DNA from: Nannochloropsis salina CCMP1776
Taxonomy: Eukaryota; Sar; Eustigmatophyceae; Eustigmatales; Monodopsidaceae
Assembly: GCA_004565275.1 (NCBI GenBank)
Contig: SDOX01000133.1
Location: 1-33,343 of the forward strand
DNA: 33,343 nucleotides
Direction: 5' to 3'
In this document: piece by piece, positions 9,864 to 20,234 of the stretch
How positions within the stretch are numbered: the first letter of the stretch is position 1
Layout: each line of letters starts with the position of its first letter
Made by a program: the position numbers and the translations under genes
The notes under the pieces: model-generated
Told to the model about the DNA's origin: nothing
What the model saw: the letters and a program-made list of their open reading frames with translations, nothing else
The model's database searches: none

Positions 9864-9997
9864 CTACACCCTTACAGGTGCATACATCATTTTGAGGGAA
9901 AAGATGTGGAAAGCAATGTTTTACCTCTCCGGGAGTAGGTTTTATTACATGCTGGTCTGTTCTTTCGATGTAGGGCAAGCAAGGTGTAAAACCCTAC

Positions 9998-11494
9998 CTA
10001 CACACCACTCCATGTGCTGGCCATGTCTTCCAGTCGAACATAATCCGCAGGACGACACATCAAGCGTTCATTGCTTTCCGAGGACAACGACCAGATATGA
10101 TTCCATCGTCCGCTCAGCAAGGCGCCGATCCTACCAAAGCCGGAATTTTGCGTCACGACAAAGTAGTCGCTCTCTGCGAGGCCAAGCATGTCAGCAGCGG
10201 CAGATCCAAGACCCGTCATAATTTTATCAGCTTCCTCTAAATCTTTGGGTTGAGTATGGGCAACATGTGTGTTCGGCTGGGTGGAGGTGACGAGTAAATC
10301 TGGCCCGAACCTCTCCAGCGCCTTTTCCTTTAGCCGCTGCGAGTCCGATACTAGATACCACACGACCTTGGTCGTTTCCGAGGTCCTCTTGTGGCGCTCG
10401 ATTGTACGGGCGCAGTCGAAATATGGCATATAATCTTCGAATTGGACATCATCGGTATGAGAGCGGTATACTCGATCCCCGACGCGGATCTGAATGCCAA
10501 TGCGTAGGACATTCTCAGGCTTGGAAGATGGATCCTGCCCCTCAGTCATGCTGTCATTCGCGTTGGGTGGAGGGTGCAGACGGCTTTTGGCCAGTTGCCA
10601 TCCTGGGGCGCTCCGCGTGACCTGGCTGGGGGCGAATAAAAAACGGAAAGCGCACGCAAATGCAGTTTCAGGTCGAAGCCCGACATCATAGAGCTTCTGA
10701 CTGTAGTGCGGATTATTAAAAATTCGTTGAGTACAGCCCCGATTCGACGTCATGAAAAGCACGGACTTGTTGTCCTCCACCTCTGGGATGGTACTCAGGT
10801 TTTCAGTGGAAAGGAAGTCGTAAAAGCCATTGATCAGGCGCATGCTTCCGTACTCGCTCAGATTGGGAACCGCAGGGTGCATAGCGGGGTACCTCATTTC
10901 TCCTTTATACTTAAGGTGTAAATGCTCAGTAAGAACCGGTGGGTCGCCCGCAGGTCTCGTCCAATTGACGAACGGGGCGTCGAAAGCAGCTTCCAAAGGT
11001 GGAAGAGGCTGCCCTCCCGTGCTTATTTGAAACGCCCTCCCAGTGAGGAAAGCCCAATAGAATAAGGTTATGATTCCGACCAGTTGGTCTGCGAGGCCGT
11101 AGTGGGGAAGGACTGCGATCAAATAGCGCGGAGGTCGTTCGGCTGCGAGGATCTGGCGATGCAATGCCATGTATTCCTCCTGCCAATCGCCACAGCGACG
11201 AAAGGATTCCGGCCGTTCACATCCTGCGGTAGATTCACAGGGGGGTACTCTATTTCTACTTGATATGCTCTTGAACAGACTTAGATTATGGACGCTTGGC
11301 TCTTTACGGTTGGCAGGCACTTCAGGGGGTAAGCTTGCGTAAGACGCGTTCCATACAAGTCGATCGCTTAGCCTTTTTGACACGGTCCATGGCCCATTAA
11401 AAGCACATGATATCAATGTGCCCAGTAGGAGTGCTACATATGGCCAGCTTCCTCGCGCCCTGCCGTGGGATGTACCGCTTCGATGAGTAGACAT
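9998..11494 (-). CDS. Putative type II membrane glycosyltransferase, fucosyltransferase-like
   Basis: Single exon, 498 residues, ATG at 11494, TAG at 9998. A short basic N-tail is followed by one hydrophobic segment (about residues 18-34, VALLLGTLISCAF), giving a type II Golgi topology with a lumenal catalytic domain. Visible family-like motifs: LPHYGLADQLVGIITLFYWA (a G-x-x-x-Q-L nucleotide-sugar loop as in O-fucosyltransferase/GT37-like folds), GLRPETAFACAFRFLF, LRIGIQIRVGDRVY (the HxRxGD-like motif), and TQNSGFGRIGALLSGR near the C-terminus. N-glycosylation sequons such as NWT are present. It is probably involved in wall or glycoprotein glycosylation; the fucosyl specificity is inferred from motif shape only. 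Its 3' third lies in the duplicated segment, and a broken copy sits at 6307-6945. Confidence 0.7.
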   Translation of the reverse strand: MSTHRSGTSHGRARGSWPYVALLLGTLISCAFNGPWTVSKRLSDRLVWNASYASLPPEVPANRKEPSVHNLSLFKSISSRNRVPPCESTAGCERPESFRRCGDWQEEYMALHRQILAAERPPRYLIAVLPHYGLADQLVGIITLFYWAFLTGRAFQISTGGQPLPPLEAAFDAPFVNWTRPAGDPPVLTEHLHLKYKGEMRYPAMHPAVPNLSEYGSMRLINGFYDFLSTENLSTIPEVEDNKSVLFMTSNRGCTQRIFNNPHYSQKLYDVGLRPETAFACAFRFLFAPSQVTRSAPGWQLAKSRLHPPPNANDSMTEGQDPSSKPENVLRIGIQIRVGDRVYRSHTDDVQFEDYMPYFDCARTIERHKRTSETTKVVWYLVSDSQRLKEKALERFGPDLLVTSTQPNTHVAHTQPKDLEEADKIMTGLGSAAADMLGLAESDYFVVTQNSGFGRIGALLSGRWNHIWSLSSESNERLMCRPADYVRLEDMASTWSGV

Positions 11495-12519
11495 GGGCCA
11501 AGGAAATCAGCCCTGTGTGTTTTACGGCAATGTATGCTCGTCTCGCCGGACCTCCCAAAAGTCGATGCGAGAAACAGATAATACCTGTAGGTTGTATGTT
11601 ACCATACCATGAGTGCACATGGTACAACAAAATGTTTTGAACGACATGCATTTCCTGTGTCATATTTTGTATCAGGCGGCTTTGGGGCCATGGCCCTCAA
11701 GGTCCTCGCTGGCTCGCCAAGAAACCGTTACACTTGTTGTTCCCCCCCGCTGCAGCTCCACCGTTTTCGCACTTGGCCGGATTCTTTTTTTGCTTTGCTG
11801 TGTTTTTAAGATGCACTTGCCTGTTGCATGTGGATGTGGTCAATTTTTATCCTGATATCATGGAGGTTTCGATGTTAAATCTTCAAAGCTATGAATTTTG
11901 GTAGTAAAACCCATTCGATGCATTGCATACTGACGAAGTAAAGCTTCGGTGATACTTTGCATGCTGACCAGCGATTATGCAGGTCATACCTTTTAGAAAG
12001 AAATAGAGAGAATTTTGTCTATAATTGCTCGTCACGAATATCTGCATATCTACAAGAGTCCAGTAAGGATGCTTCTGAGCGATGAAAGCTGTTTTTGTAT
12101 GCGTTGGCAGGGGACGGACATGCTGTTTCCCCCTCACCTCGCCCCCACTCACAGGGGGTGGTCACCGGAACATATAGAGAATCCTTCTACACTTTGGTGG
12201 CATCTTTGTTAAAATGTACTAAGGTGTGTGTGCAGGAGGAAAAAATATCAAAAAAAGCCAATTATGCTGGAAGAAATTGTGGGCTATTGGTTACTTGTTT
12301 GTTTGGGTACCAAGACCCTGGGAATGCGATGGTTTGAAGCCTCGATTCATCTGCGCGTGAAAAAATTGGCCATCCGTGCAAGTCTATGAAGCCATGAGTC
12401 TCCCCCAAAGCGACGGTTGTGTATACACATACACAATGTGGATACGTAGCAACTCTCACGATGGAACTTACCAAACGATTCGAGCCACGCCATGCTCTCA
12501 ATCATTGGGCCCCACACTC
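11495..12519. other. Intergenic region, no gene seen
   Basis: This separates two minus-strand genes and so should hold the UBA2 3' UTR and the promoter of the glycosyltransferase gene. It is AT-richer than the flanks. Open frames here are short, overlap on both strands and show no domain. Confidence 0.6.
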
Positions 12520-15062
12520 TCAATCCAGGATGACCACGGGCTCAAACGCCCCCCGTCCCCCATCCCCCATGCCACCGACCTCTCGTCCCTCTCCCTCCGT
12601 CCCTGTGGTGCCCTTCCCCTCCTCGCCTTCGATCACCTCCACCGCCCTAGACCCGTCCTCCTCCCCGTTTCCCCCCCGTCCCTCCACGCGCGACCGCTTG
12701 ACGTGCCCCTCCCTCTCCTCCCTGGCCTCACCCCCCCGCTTCCTGTTCACCTGGACCCTCAACGTACTCTTCACCTCCTCTTCCGCCGCATACAAATGCT
12801 GCGCCCTCTGGCGCTCGGTGGCTTGCGCTGCCGCCGCGGCCGCCGCTGCTTTCAGGGCTTCTTTCGCGCTCCCGCCCAGGAGGAAACCCTGCGGCGGGGC
12901 CTCTGCGTCCCCCTTCCCTTCCGGCCCACCCTCCCAGCGCTTGTGGTAGACGTGAAGTTGGAGGGTCAGGTCCTGGGAGACGTCGTCTACTTCGACAGTG
13001 CTCTGGTCCCGGATGCCCCCCGCAGGGAGCGAGGCGAGGGGCAGGGGGAGGTTGCGACGCGCCATGGCCTCGTCCGCGTCCTCGCCCTCCTCGTAGATGA
13101 TGCTGGTACCTCGAAGCGTGATGGTGGGCTGGGCGAAGCTCAGGGAGCCTTTCAAGACCTTCTCTACCAGGAAGCCGAGCGTGCTGGCCTCCGTGTCCAA
13201 GACCACGTCCAGGCTGGAGCGGTTGCAGACAAAGCAGGCAGGGTTCGGAGGGTGGAGCTTCGTGGGCTGCAGCAGGAGCCGCTTGCGCCCGGCGTAGGTG
13301 CGCACGATGTAGTTGACACGGCAGCCCGCGTCCACAATGGTGGAGGACGGGAGGGAGGGCGGGGCAGAGGACGGGACCGAGGGCGGGGCGGTCCGGAGGA
13401 TTTTCAGGGCCTCCAGCACTTGGAGCCCGGCGGCGATCGCGTTGGTGGTGGCAATGGCAGGGACGATGTTCCCGGCGATGCCCTTGGCGTGGTGGTAGGA
13501 CTGGGCGGGGATCCCAAAGGAGGCAGCACGGAGGTTCGTGGCGGCCGTCACAAAGCGCATGGCTAGAGCGTCGTCCTTGTCGAAGTCGTAGCGCCCCAGG
13601 TCCCGCCGTCGCCCTGGGTCGCCCACCAAGGCCGCAAAGACACCCAGCAGCTCCAGGACGCACCGCTCCTCGGTCCACACCTCCCGCGTCCATTCCTGCC
13701 CCTCCCCCCCGCCCTCCCCCCCGTCCTCCACCAAGGCCACCCACGCATCCTCCCCCTTCCCCTCGTCCCCCAGGCAGGGCACGGGGCAGGGGGCGACGCG
13801 GGCCCTTGCGTACACCCCTCGGTCCACGCGGGCGGAGAGCTCGTCGTAGAACAAGGCCTTCAAGACCCGGAAGCCGTAGCGGACCGCCGCCTCCATCCCC
13901 TCCCCCTCCGGTCGTGCCAGCACCACCGGCATGTACAAGGAGGGTTCAGGCGCATCGGGCGCCTCGTACAGGAGGGAGGCGTCCGCGGCCCCAAAGAGGA
14001 GCTTGTACGCCTCCTTCGCCCACACCACGCAGTGCACGGGCTTGTCGGGCGTGGAGCGGATGGTGCAGATAGGGTAGACCTTCTGGACCGGTTTCTCCTC
14101 GCACTCGTAGCAGGCGGCCTCCCCCTTCTTGATCACGTTCACTTGCCCCACGTACCTGAAGGGGAAGGGATGGATTGTTAGCGTGGGGGAGGCGCGGTGG
14201 AGGGGGAGGGAGGGAGGGTGGGGCCGACAGAGGTCCTGTCGCCTGGGCGGGCGAGGTTCTCCTGGGGAGGCCCCTCTCCTTCCTCCCTCGCCTGGCCAGT
14301 CCCTCCCTCGGGACCGAGCCAAGGCCTCGGGCGACGAGGGTGACAGAAACTTCCGTCTTTCCCTTACCACCCTCCTCTTCCCTCCCCTCCACCCCCCCCC
14401 CTCACCCCATGGTCCCCGCGTCAATCATTGCCTTGCCCGTGGCCAGGCACATCCTGTTCACGTGCCGACGCGCGTCGATGTTGTCGAGGGCGTTCAGAAC
14501 CAATGTGAACTGTGTCGCATGCCGTGATTGGCGGGAGGGACGGGAGGGAGGATGAGTGAGGAGTGAGACAGGGAGAGAGGGGGGAGGTCTCCCGACAGAG
14601 GGGAGATGACCCTCACAGGCATCCTCCCTCCACCTGCTCCCTCCGCTTCCTCCCTCCGTGTGATTCGCGCAATCCGTTCCCCCTGGCCAACGTCTTCACC
14701 TGCTTGAAATATTCCATGTTAAACTGCGGATCCTTCACGTTGGCATGGTGCGCCACGAGGGTCTTGGCGGCCCGGGGATTCAACCTCAGCACCACCTCCT
14801 TGGCTACTACGGCCTTGGGCTGTCCCACGTGCTCGGCCCGGAAGAGGAATTGCCGATTCAAGTTCGACACGTCGATGGTGTCCAGGTCGATGACCTCGAT
14901 TTTTTCGAAGCCCGTGAGTACCAAATTCTTCAGGAGCTCACACCCAATCCCTCCCGCGCCCACCACCAGCAGCTTCGCCTCCCGTACAGCTTGAGCCAGC
15001 GTGGGGCCCAGCACACGGGTACGGGCATCATCCACGGACGTGGAGGGGGAGGAGGGAGCCAT
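12520..15062 (-). CDS. UBA2: SUMO-activating enzyme subunit 2 (UBA2/SAE2)
   Basis: Three exons: 14700-15062, 14406-14509 and 12520-14155 (phases 0, then 2), 700 residues versus about 640 in human. UBA2 pairs with AOS1/SAE1 to adenylate SUMO, carries it as a thioester and hands it to UBC9, mainly in the nucleus. Visible: the ATP-binding Rossmann loop [12 protein letters not shown] (residues 35-46), the [15 protein letters not shown] motif (61-75), exon 2 with [14 protein letters not shown], zinc ligands CYEC (171, 174) and a later CFVC (about 460), and the catalytic cysteine in [16 protein letters not shown] (Cys186). A ubiquitin-like domain region follows (ITLRG...LQLHVYHKR). The C-terminus has a basic NLS (VKRSR) and ends in acidic/hydrophobic FEPVVILD, like the tail of animal UBA2. 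There is a long Glu/Gly-rich insert (about 245-260). It is transcribed divergently from the DUF3326 gene. Confidence 0.95.
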
Positions 15063-15697
15063 CAGGGCAACGCACTGCGACTTTTCCCACTGCCTGAAAG
15101 GTTAAGTATGACGAGGTGGAGAGGGTAGCGGGGCATAAGCAACGCCACGCAAATGAAAGAGCGTCAGCCGGACCGCTGCCGTCTTCAACAGAAAAAATGT
15201 CATGCATCAACCAAGCCAGAACATTTTCTCAGCGGATGTCACACCCTGTCCCGTTCGGAACTGCCTCAGAGGCAACCAGAAAAGACTGGAGAACAAGCAC
15301 GGCCAGGGTGGGAGGTTGCTACCGAGGCCAGTATGGTATGCATAGAATCAAGACCGAAAGCCTAGATACTCGGCCAGGTTCGGCATCGTTTCACGTCGCA
15401 GTGTGGGGAGAGCACACTGAGGCGTGTGTGTACGCATATTTTAATTTTTGGGTCCCACGCTTAACGGCCTTGACGAAGCCTGACCAGGTCGACACGAGCG
15501 CACCTGTATTGCCTCAGGCTCCGTCCCGTAATCCAAACAAAACGACTTAAAGCTCGGACAATTCATACACGCATCTTCACGGTGCCCCTATATACCGTCC
15601 ACAGAACGCATTAGCCTCAGTGGCTGCTCCTTCATTCAGGTTGTTGTCGTGTTCAGGAGCACAGGCCTCTGCCGTTCCTGCGCTGAAGTTGACCTTC
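15063..15697. promoter_or_regulatory. Divergent promoter region between UBA2 and DUF3326 genes
   Basis: 635 bp between two start codons facing away from each other, so it must hold both promoters. A TATA-like word CCTATATACC lies at about 15588-15597, about 100 bp upstream of the DUF3326 ATG. I see no other recognisable element. Confidence 0.5.
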
Positions 15698-17448
15698 ATG
15701 AGGCTGCCATTTTCTCTCCTACTTGTCTTCCTACACATTCTCCGACTCCCGCCTCATGGGGCTGCTTTCTTCTTCTCATCATGTGGGGTTTCGCAGCGGC
15801 ATCACCCACGGCACCGGTCAATTCTAAAAGCTTGTGCCTCGACCCCTGAAAGCCTGTCATCTACCGCCCTCAGACATCCTTACGATAACTTGCAGCAACA
15901 AGCATCGATATGGGGGGGCAACAGCCATCACGGTAAGTGGACTTCGTCTGGACCAGGATTGTCCGTGTGTGTATTCTATCCGTCCTCCATTTCCGGACAA
16001 TCACTGCCTTTCTGTTTCCCCTCCTGTCTAGGGCCCATGCTGTGAAGTACTTTCCCTCCCAGACTCCCCCCAAAACACCACAATCACCTCCCTTCTTCAC
16101 ATCCACCCACCCCTCTTCTTTCACTCTGCCACCCCACAGGCTATACGGCCGTCTTGATCGTGCCGACGGGCATCGGCGCCTCCATTGGGGGCTACGCCGG
16201 CGACGCCCTGCCCGTGGCCCATGGTCTGGCCTCCGTCGTCGACACCCTCATCACCCACCCGAACGTCATGAACGGTGAGCTTTCCTCGAGCAAGGCACTT
16301 AGCCAGGTCCTGACCCAATACGAGGCGGTAGAGGGCGTTTTTCCTCTCCCCCGTCAATGCTCTTCAATACCCAAGTATATATTTGCCCGACTTCATGCCG
16401 CGCCCCCGCATGACACACCTCTCCTGCCATTGCCCTCCCCCCCACGCACCACACAGGTGCCTCCCTCTACGCCCCTCGGCCCAACATTCTGTACACAGAG
16501 GGCTTCGCGCTGGACGAATTCGCGGGAGGCAGGTGGGGTCTCCGCCCTTTCCTCCCCTACCAGGGCAGCCACAAGATCGGGGTGGTGCTGGACGTGGGCA
16601 TGGAGGAAGAGATGCGCTTACGACACCTACAGGTGGTGGAAGGGGCGCGGGCGACGCTGGGCATCGACGTCGGGGCGGTGGCGGTGACGGAGGAGCCGAT
16701 GGAGGTCGGGCTCGGGCTTATGCCGGGGGGAGGGTCCTGGGGGAAAGTCGGCAAGCCAAACACCCTGATGAAAGCCGCGCGGCGGCTGGTGGAGGAAGAG
16801 GGCTGCACCGCCCTGGCCGTGGTGGCCCGATTCCCGGAGGAGGAGGAGGACGAGGCGGCCTTGCAGGCTTACAGGGAGGGCCACGGCGTCGATTGTGTAG
16901 GGGGGGCAGAAGCGGTCATCTCCCATCTGGTCACTGCTGAGTTGGGGGTGCCCTGCGCCCACGCCCCAGGCCTCCCCCCCCTGGAGGCAGACGCGGGGAT
17001 CAGCCCGAAGGCCTGCGGAGAAGAGCTCGGGTACACATTCTTGCCCTGCGTCCTTGCGAATTTGCAACGGGCGCCGGTCCTGGTCTCTCCGCACCTGGAG
17101 GGGAGGAACCAAGGGAGGAACCGAGGGAGGGAGGGGGACGGGCGCACCCTGTGGAGGGAGGATGTCTCGGCGGTGGTGGCGCCGGCGTCGGCGGTGGGGG
17201 GCCCCGCGGTCCTGGGCCTGCTGGGCGGGGAAAGGGCGTCGGGGCAGGCCACGTTGCTGGTGGCGGTGGAGGAGAACGAGACCTTGATGCGGGCGTGGCC
17301 GGAGGATTTGTTCCCGAGGCAGTTGGCGGCGGGGAGGGTGGTGAGGGCCAGAAGCTACCTGGAGGCGATGGGGATCCTGGCGGCGCACAGGGCGGGCATG
17401 AACTTGGCCGCTCTGACGCCGTCGGTCCCAGGGGTGCGGGTGGTCTAG
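15698..17448 (+). CDS. DUF3326 family protein, predicted plastid-targeted
   Basis: Three exons: 15698-15932, 16140-16274 and 16457-17448 (both introns phase 1), 453 residues. DUF3326 proteins are conserved in cyanobacteria and plastid-bearing eukaryotes; their function is unknown. Conserved blocks are clear: AVLIVPTGIGASIGGYAGDA, LITHPNVMNGASLY, ILYTEGFALDEF, GVVLDVGMEEEMRLRHLQV, ALAVVARFPE, GAEAVISHLVTAELGVPCAH, ELGYTFLPCVLANLQRAP. The N-terminus is a strong signal peptide (MRLPFSLLLVFLHIL) with predicted cleavage at GAA|FFF, the aromatic junction of bipartite plastid targeting, followed by a basic/Ser-rich transit peptide to about residue 78. Exon 1 encodes just this leader, as if it had been added to a cyanobacterium-type core. 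A short Asn/Arg/Gly insert (NQGRNRGREGD) interrupts the C-terminal part. Start chosen as the ATG directly before the signal peptide. Confidence 0.9.
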
Positions 17449-17918
17449 GAGGAAAGAGGGAGGGAGGGAGGGAGGGAGGGAGGGAGCGGGGAAGCGGGGG
17501 AAGCAAAATGGAGGATAGCGGCCACAAAGCACTAAGTTGATACCCGTCTCTCTCCTTTGCTGCGACTGGAGTAGTCGCTATCGTGTGGGTGTTGAAACAG
17601 AGGAGGATGATGGAATGTGAACCCGGCGGACGACGTGGCGAAGTCCCACAAAGCCAGGGCCCGCGCGAATTGTGCTCCTTTTGGGTGCCTCGCCGATCCG
17701 ATCCGTACATTCATGATTGCGTCGATGATGATGACGACCGTGAAGATCACCGTGACTCCACAGGGCTCGCGTTCTCCCCCCTTTCTTTGCCCCTCCCGTC
17801 CTCCTCGACCCTCCATGCCACTCATCCCATCGGTCTCACCCTCTCCTTTCACTGCCTTTCCTTGGTCCTTCCCTTCCCCCTACCTTCCCCTCCTTCCAGC
17901 CCGCACGCCTCCGCACGC
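17449..17918. other. Intergenic region
   Basis: Contains a (GGGA)n microsatellite at 17457-17486. A minus-strand frame across 17532-17852 has a hydrophobic stretch (VIFTVVIIIDAIM) but no domain or flanking support, and I do not call it. Confidence 0.5.
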
Positions 17919-19082
17919 ATGGCCCTCCCGCCCCCCTCCTGCCCTCCCTCCTGCCCTCCCTCCCCCCCTCCCTCCCCCCTGACGGTGGGCATCCTCCTCT
18001 TCCCCCACCTGACCGCCCTCGACGCCCTCGGCCCCTTCGAAGTCTTTGCTCGCGCCCCCGATACCCGCGTCCTCCTCGTCTCCTCCGCCCCTTCCTCCCC
18101 CCCGCCCTCCGCCCCGCCCTCCCCCGTCACCAGCGACGCCGGCCTCCTCCTCCTCCCCCACGTCCCCTCCCTCGCCCTCTGCCCCCCCCTCCACGTCCTC
18201 CTCGTCCCGGGGGGGCCCGGGCAGGTGGCGATGATGGAAAACGAGCACGTAAGCAGTGGGAAAATGTGGGGCAATGGGTGGAGATGGCCACAGCGATTGA
18301 GGCGCTGCCCCGTCCTCCCCTGGAGGCGGGGTGCGGGGCGGAGGATGGAGAGCTTGCACAGACAAAGGGCCCCCAAGAGGCTGCTGTTTCTCACCTTCCC
18401 TTCTCACATGAACCGTTTTTGCGGGCGATGACTCATTCTCACACCAATCATTCTCCTCACGTGATTGCATATTCCTTAACTGCAGGTGTTGGGTTGGATC
18501 GAGCACCAGGCGCGCACGTCCTGCATGTACGTCACGAGTGTCTGCACGGGGTCCCTGGTGCTGGCCGCGGTGGGGAAACGGGAGAACAAAGGGAGAGGAG
18601 GTTTGCTGTTGCAAAGGGACGGGGTGAGGGCGACGACACATTGGATGTTTCTCGATCAACTCCGGCAGATGGGGGTGGAGGCGGTCAAAGGTGAGCGCGT
18701 GGTCCGAACCACGACCACGGTGCCCTGCTGGGAGGAGGGAAAGGCGGAGGCAGTGGGGAAGACGAGGGATGTTGTGATTTATACAGGAGGCGGCGTCACA
18801 GCGGGGATTGATTTCGCCTTCGCAGTGGTACGAGACGTTTGGGGGGAAGACGTGGCACAAAGCATTCAGCTACAGCTGGAATATTTCCCTGCCGTTCCGA
18901 GCGGTCTGCTCACCTGTCGTCCGGAAACTCTTGGAAAAGGCCAATCAGAGGGACAAAAAAGAGTCTTGCAGAGTGTGGAGAGCAAAGCTCAAGATTTAAA
19001 GAAGGAAAGGGCGCGGGTTTGTGCACGCATCAAGGCGCGGTTGGACGGAGAGGGTGAAGTGCGGGGGAATGCGCGAACATGA
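17919..19082 (+). CDS. DJ-1/PfpI family protein, isonitrile (cyclohexyl-isocyanide) hydratase-like
   Basis: Two exons, 17919-18248 and 18486-19082 (phase 0), 308 residues; typical family length is about 230. Exon 1 starts with a Pro-rich leader and then TVGILLFPHLTALDALGPFE, the family's first strand, and VLLVPGGPGQ. Exon 2 has the nucleophile elbow YVTSVCTGSLVLAA (Cys130), RATTHWMFLDQL and GGGVTAGIDFAFAV, which together are diagnostic for the InhA-type branch. Isonitrile hydratases add water to isocyanides to give N-formamides; the substrate here is unknown. A sequence between 18690 and 18786 has GT...AG ends, but splicing it would delete the strand before GGGVTAG, so I keep it as coding with a short insertion. 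A charged tail of about 60 residues follows the usual end. The first 18 residues are CCCT microsatellite translated as Pro/Ser. Confidence 0.85.
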
Positions 19083-19655
19083 CGCATGAAAAGGGGGGAA
19101 GTATTGACACATTGAAGCAAAATAGTGTTCCTGTTGGCTTCAAATTTTAAAATTACTTTCTTTCACTGTGTCGAACAATGCTAGTTCTTTTTTAGTACGC
19201 CTTAAGTCGACCGTGCCACAACGTGAGGGCGGTCAACCTCCTGCCTTATTGAGCCCCCTTGTCAGCTCCTCAGTTACACCCTTTGGGTTGCATCCTTTTC
19301 AGGACACTATATGTATCATCTGTTTGAATACATTGGGTACTCTCAGAGCGTCTGTAGAGAATTGTGTAATCAGCAAGGCGCAAAGTCAAGGATTTGAGCC
19401 GTACTTATGGGCCGACGGGATGCTGGCTGCTGATCGTACCTGACGGACCTTTGTGCCTCGGTGTTCTTATTGCAGTCATGTTTGTGACTCCGTCGGACCA
19501 CAAATTCTCCCTTTCACAGTGTACAAACAAGGTACACCATGTCCCTATTGTCGTGTTCATAGTAATGACTGCTTTACCTTCCATCCTTTGCCCTCGTTTC
19601 ACTCCACAGCGCCCAACTGGAAGGTCGGTGCGGTCGCATTGCTCAGAAGCACTGC
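19083..19655. other. Intergenic region, possible 5' exon of next gene
   Basis: No confident gene. A candidate 3' splice site (CACTCCACAG) ends at about 19610 and would join an upstream exon to the frame of the next gene, but I cannot find an upstream exon with matching phase. ATG TTT GTG at 19479 opens a short frame ending in AAC AAG|GTACAC, of the wrong phase. Confidence 0.4.
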
Positions 19656-20234
19656 ATGCTTATGCCTCCCACACTTTTCCCGCATCAAGTCCCGGCTCTC
19701 GCAAAGACACGCGTGGGTATTGCTTCCTCTTCATCGTCTTCTGCTTCCACTGCCACAGGCTGGCGGCTTTTGGCAGTAGCCAGCGTGCTTTCTATTTGGA
19801 TTGGTAAGGTGCAAGGTTTTACGGCATCACACCGCTATGAATTTTCCTTCTCCTTATTTTTACCTTCTCTTTTTCCCTTTTTCCCACATCACATGCTTTG
19901 GCCAGTGACCAAGTTGTTGGAAAGCGAGACACTCCCGAAAGTACACGCAGAGGAGGGGGAGGAGGGCTTCGATACCGGGGCGGCCGACAAAGGGAGAAAG
20001 AGGAGGAAAACGAGTGGATGGAAAGGCTGGTGGGGTGCACGGGGAGAGAGTGTGGACGAAGAACAAGAGGAGGACGATGCAGCGGCAGAGGATGGGCGGG
20101 AAGCTCGGGCAGAGGCGTGGGCGGAGTTGGAGCATGCCTTTAGTGTATTCCCGGATGAAGAACGGGCTCGACAGCTGGTGGAGTTGGCGCGCATGAGGCG
20201 GGAAGAGGCACGGAGGTTGGCTGAGGGGGATTGA
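19656..20234 (+). CDS. Small single-pass membrane protein, unknown
   Basis: Two exons, 19656-19803 and 19906-20234, joined across a CT-rich 102 bp intron (phase 1; GTAAGG...GGCCAG), 158 residues. Because the intron is a multiple of three and stop-free, retention would add 34 residues without a frameshift. Visible: a Ser-rich N-terminus, one hydrophobic helix (WRLLAVASVLSIWIV, about 36-50), then a basic patch (KGRKRRK), an acidic stretch and a C-terminal amphipathic helix (FPDEERARQLVELARMRREE). The frame is also open upstream of the chosen ATG, so the N-terminus may be longer. I do not recognise the family. Confidence 0.55.
   Translation: MLMPPTLFPHQVPALAKTRVGIASSSSSSASTATGWRLLAVASVLSIWIGKVQGFTASHRYEFSFSLFLPSLFPFFPHHMLWPVTKLLESETLPKVHAEEGEEGFDTGAADKGRKRRKTSGWKGWWGARGESVDEEQEEDDAAAEDGREARAEAWAELEHAFSVFPDEERARQLVELARMRREEARRLAEGD

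Larger units (their letters stand above)
9092..10640. repeat. Segmental duplication, right copy
   Basis: Direct repeat of 5386-6945. It contains telomere-like tracts at 9237-9254 and 9840-9863, the purine-rich block (9340-9550) and the last third of the intact glycosyltransferase gene. Because the right copy is continuous with the full gene, it is the likelier source and the left copy the derivative. Confidence 0.9.

Noticed and set aside
12376-13566. 396-codon plus-strand frame
   Set aside because: Antisense shadow of UBA2 exon 3, whose protein is unambiguous.
16627-17532. 301-codon minus-strand frame
   Set aside because: Shadow of the DUF3326 gene in GC-rich sequence.
17532-17852. Minus-strand frame with a hydrophobic segment
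   Set aside because: No domain, no supported start and no splice or neighbour support; kept only as a remark.
18690-18786. Possible intron in the DJ-1/PfpI gene
   Set aside because: Borders are GT-AG, but removal would delete the conserved strand leading into GGGVTAG and the unspliced frame is open.
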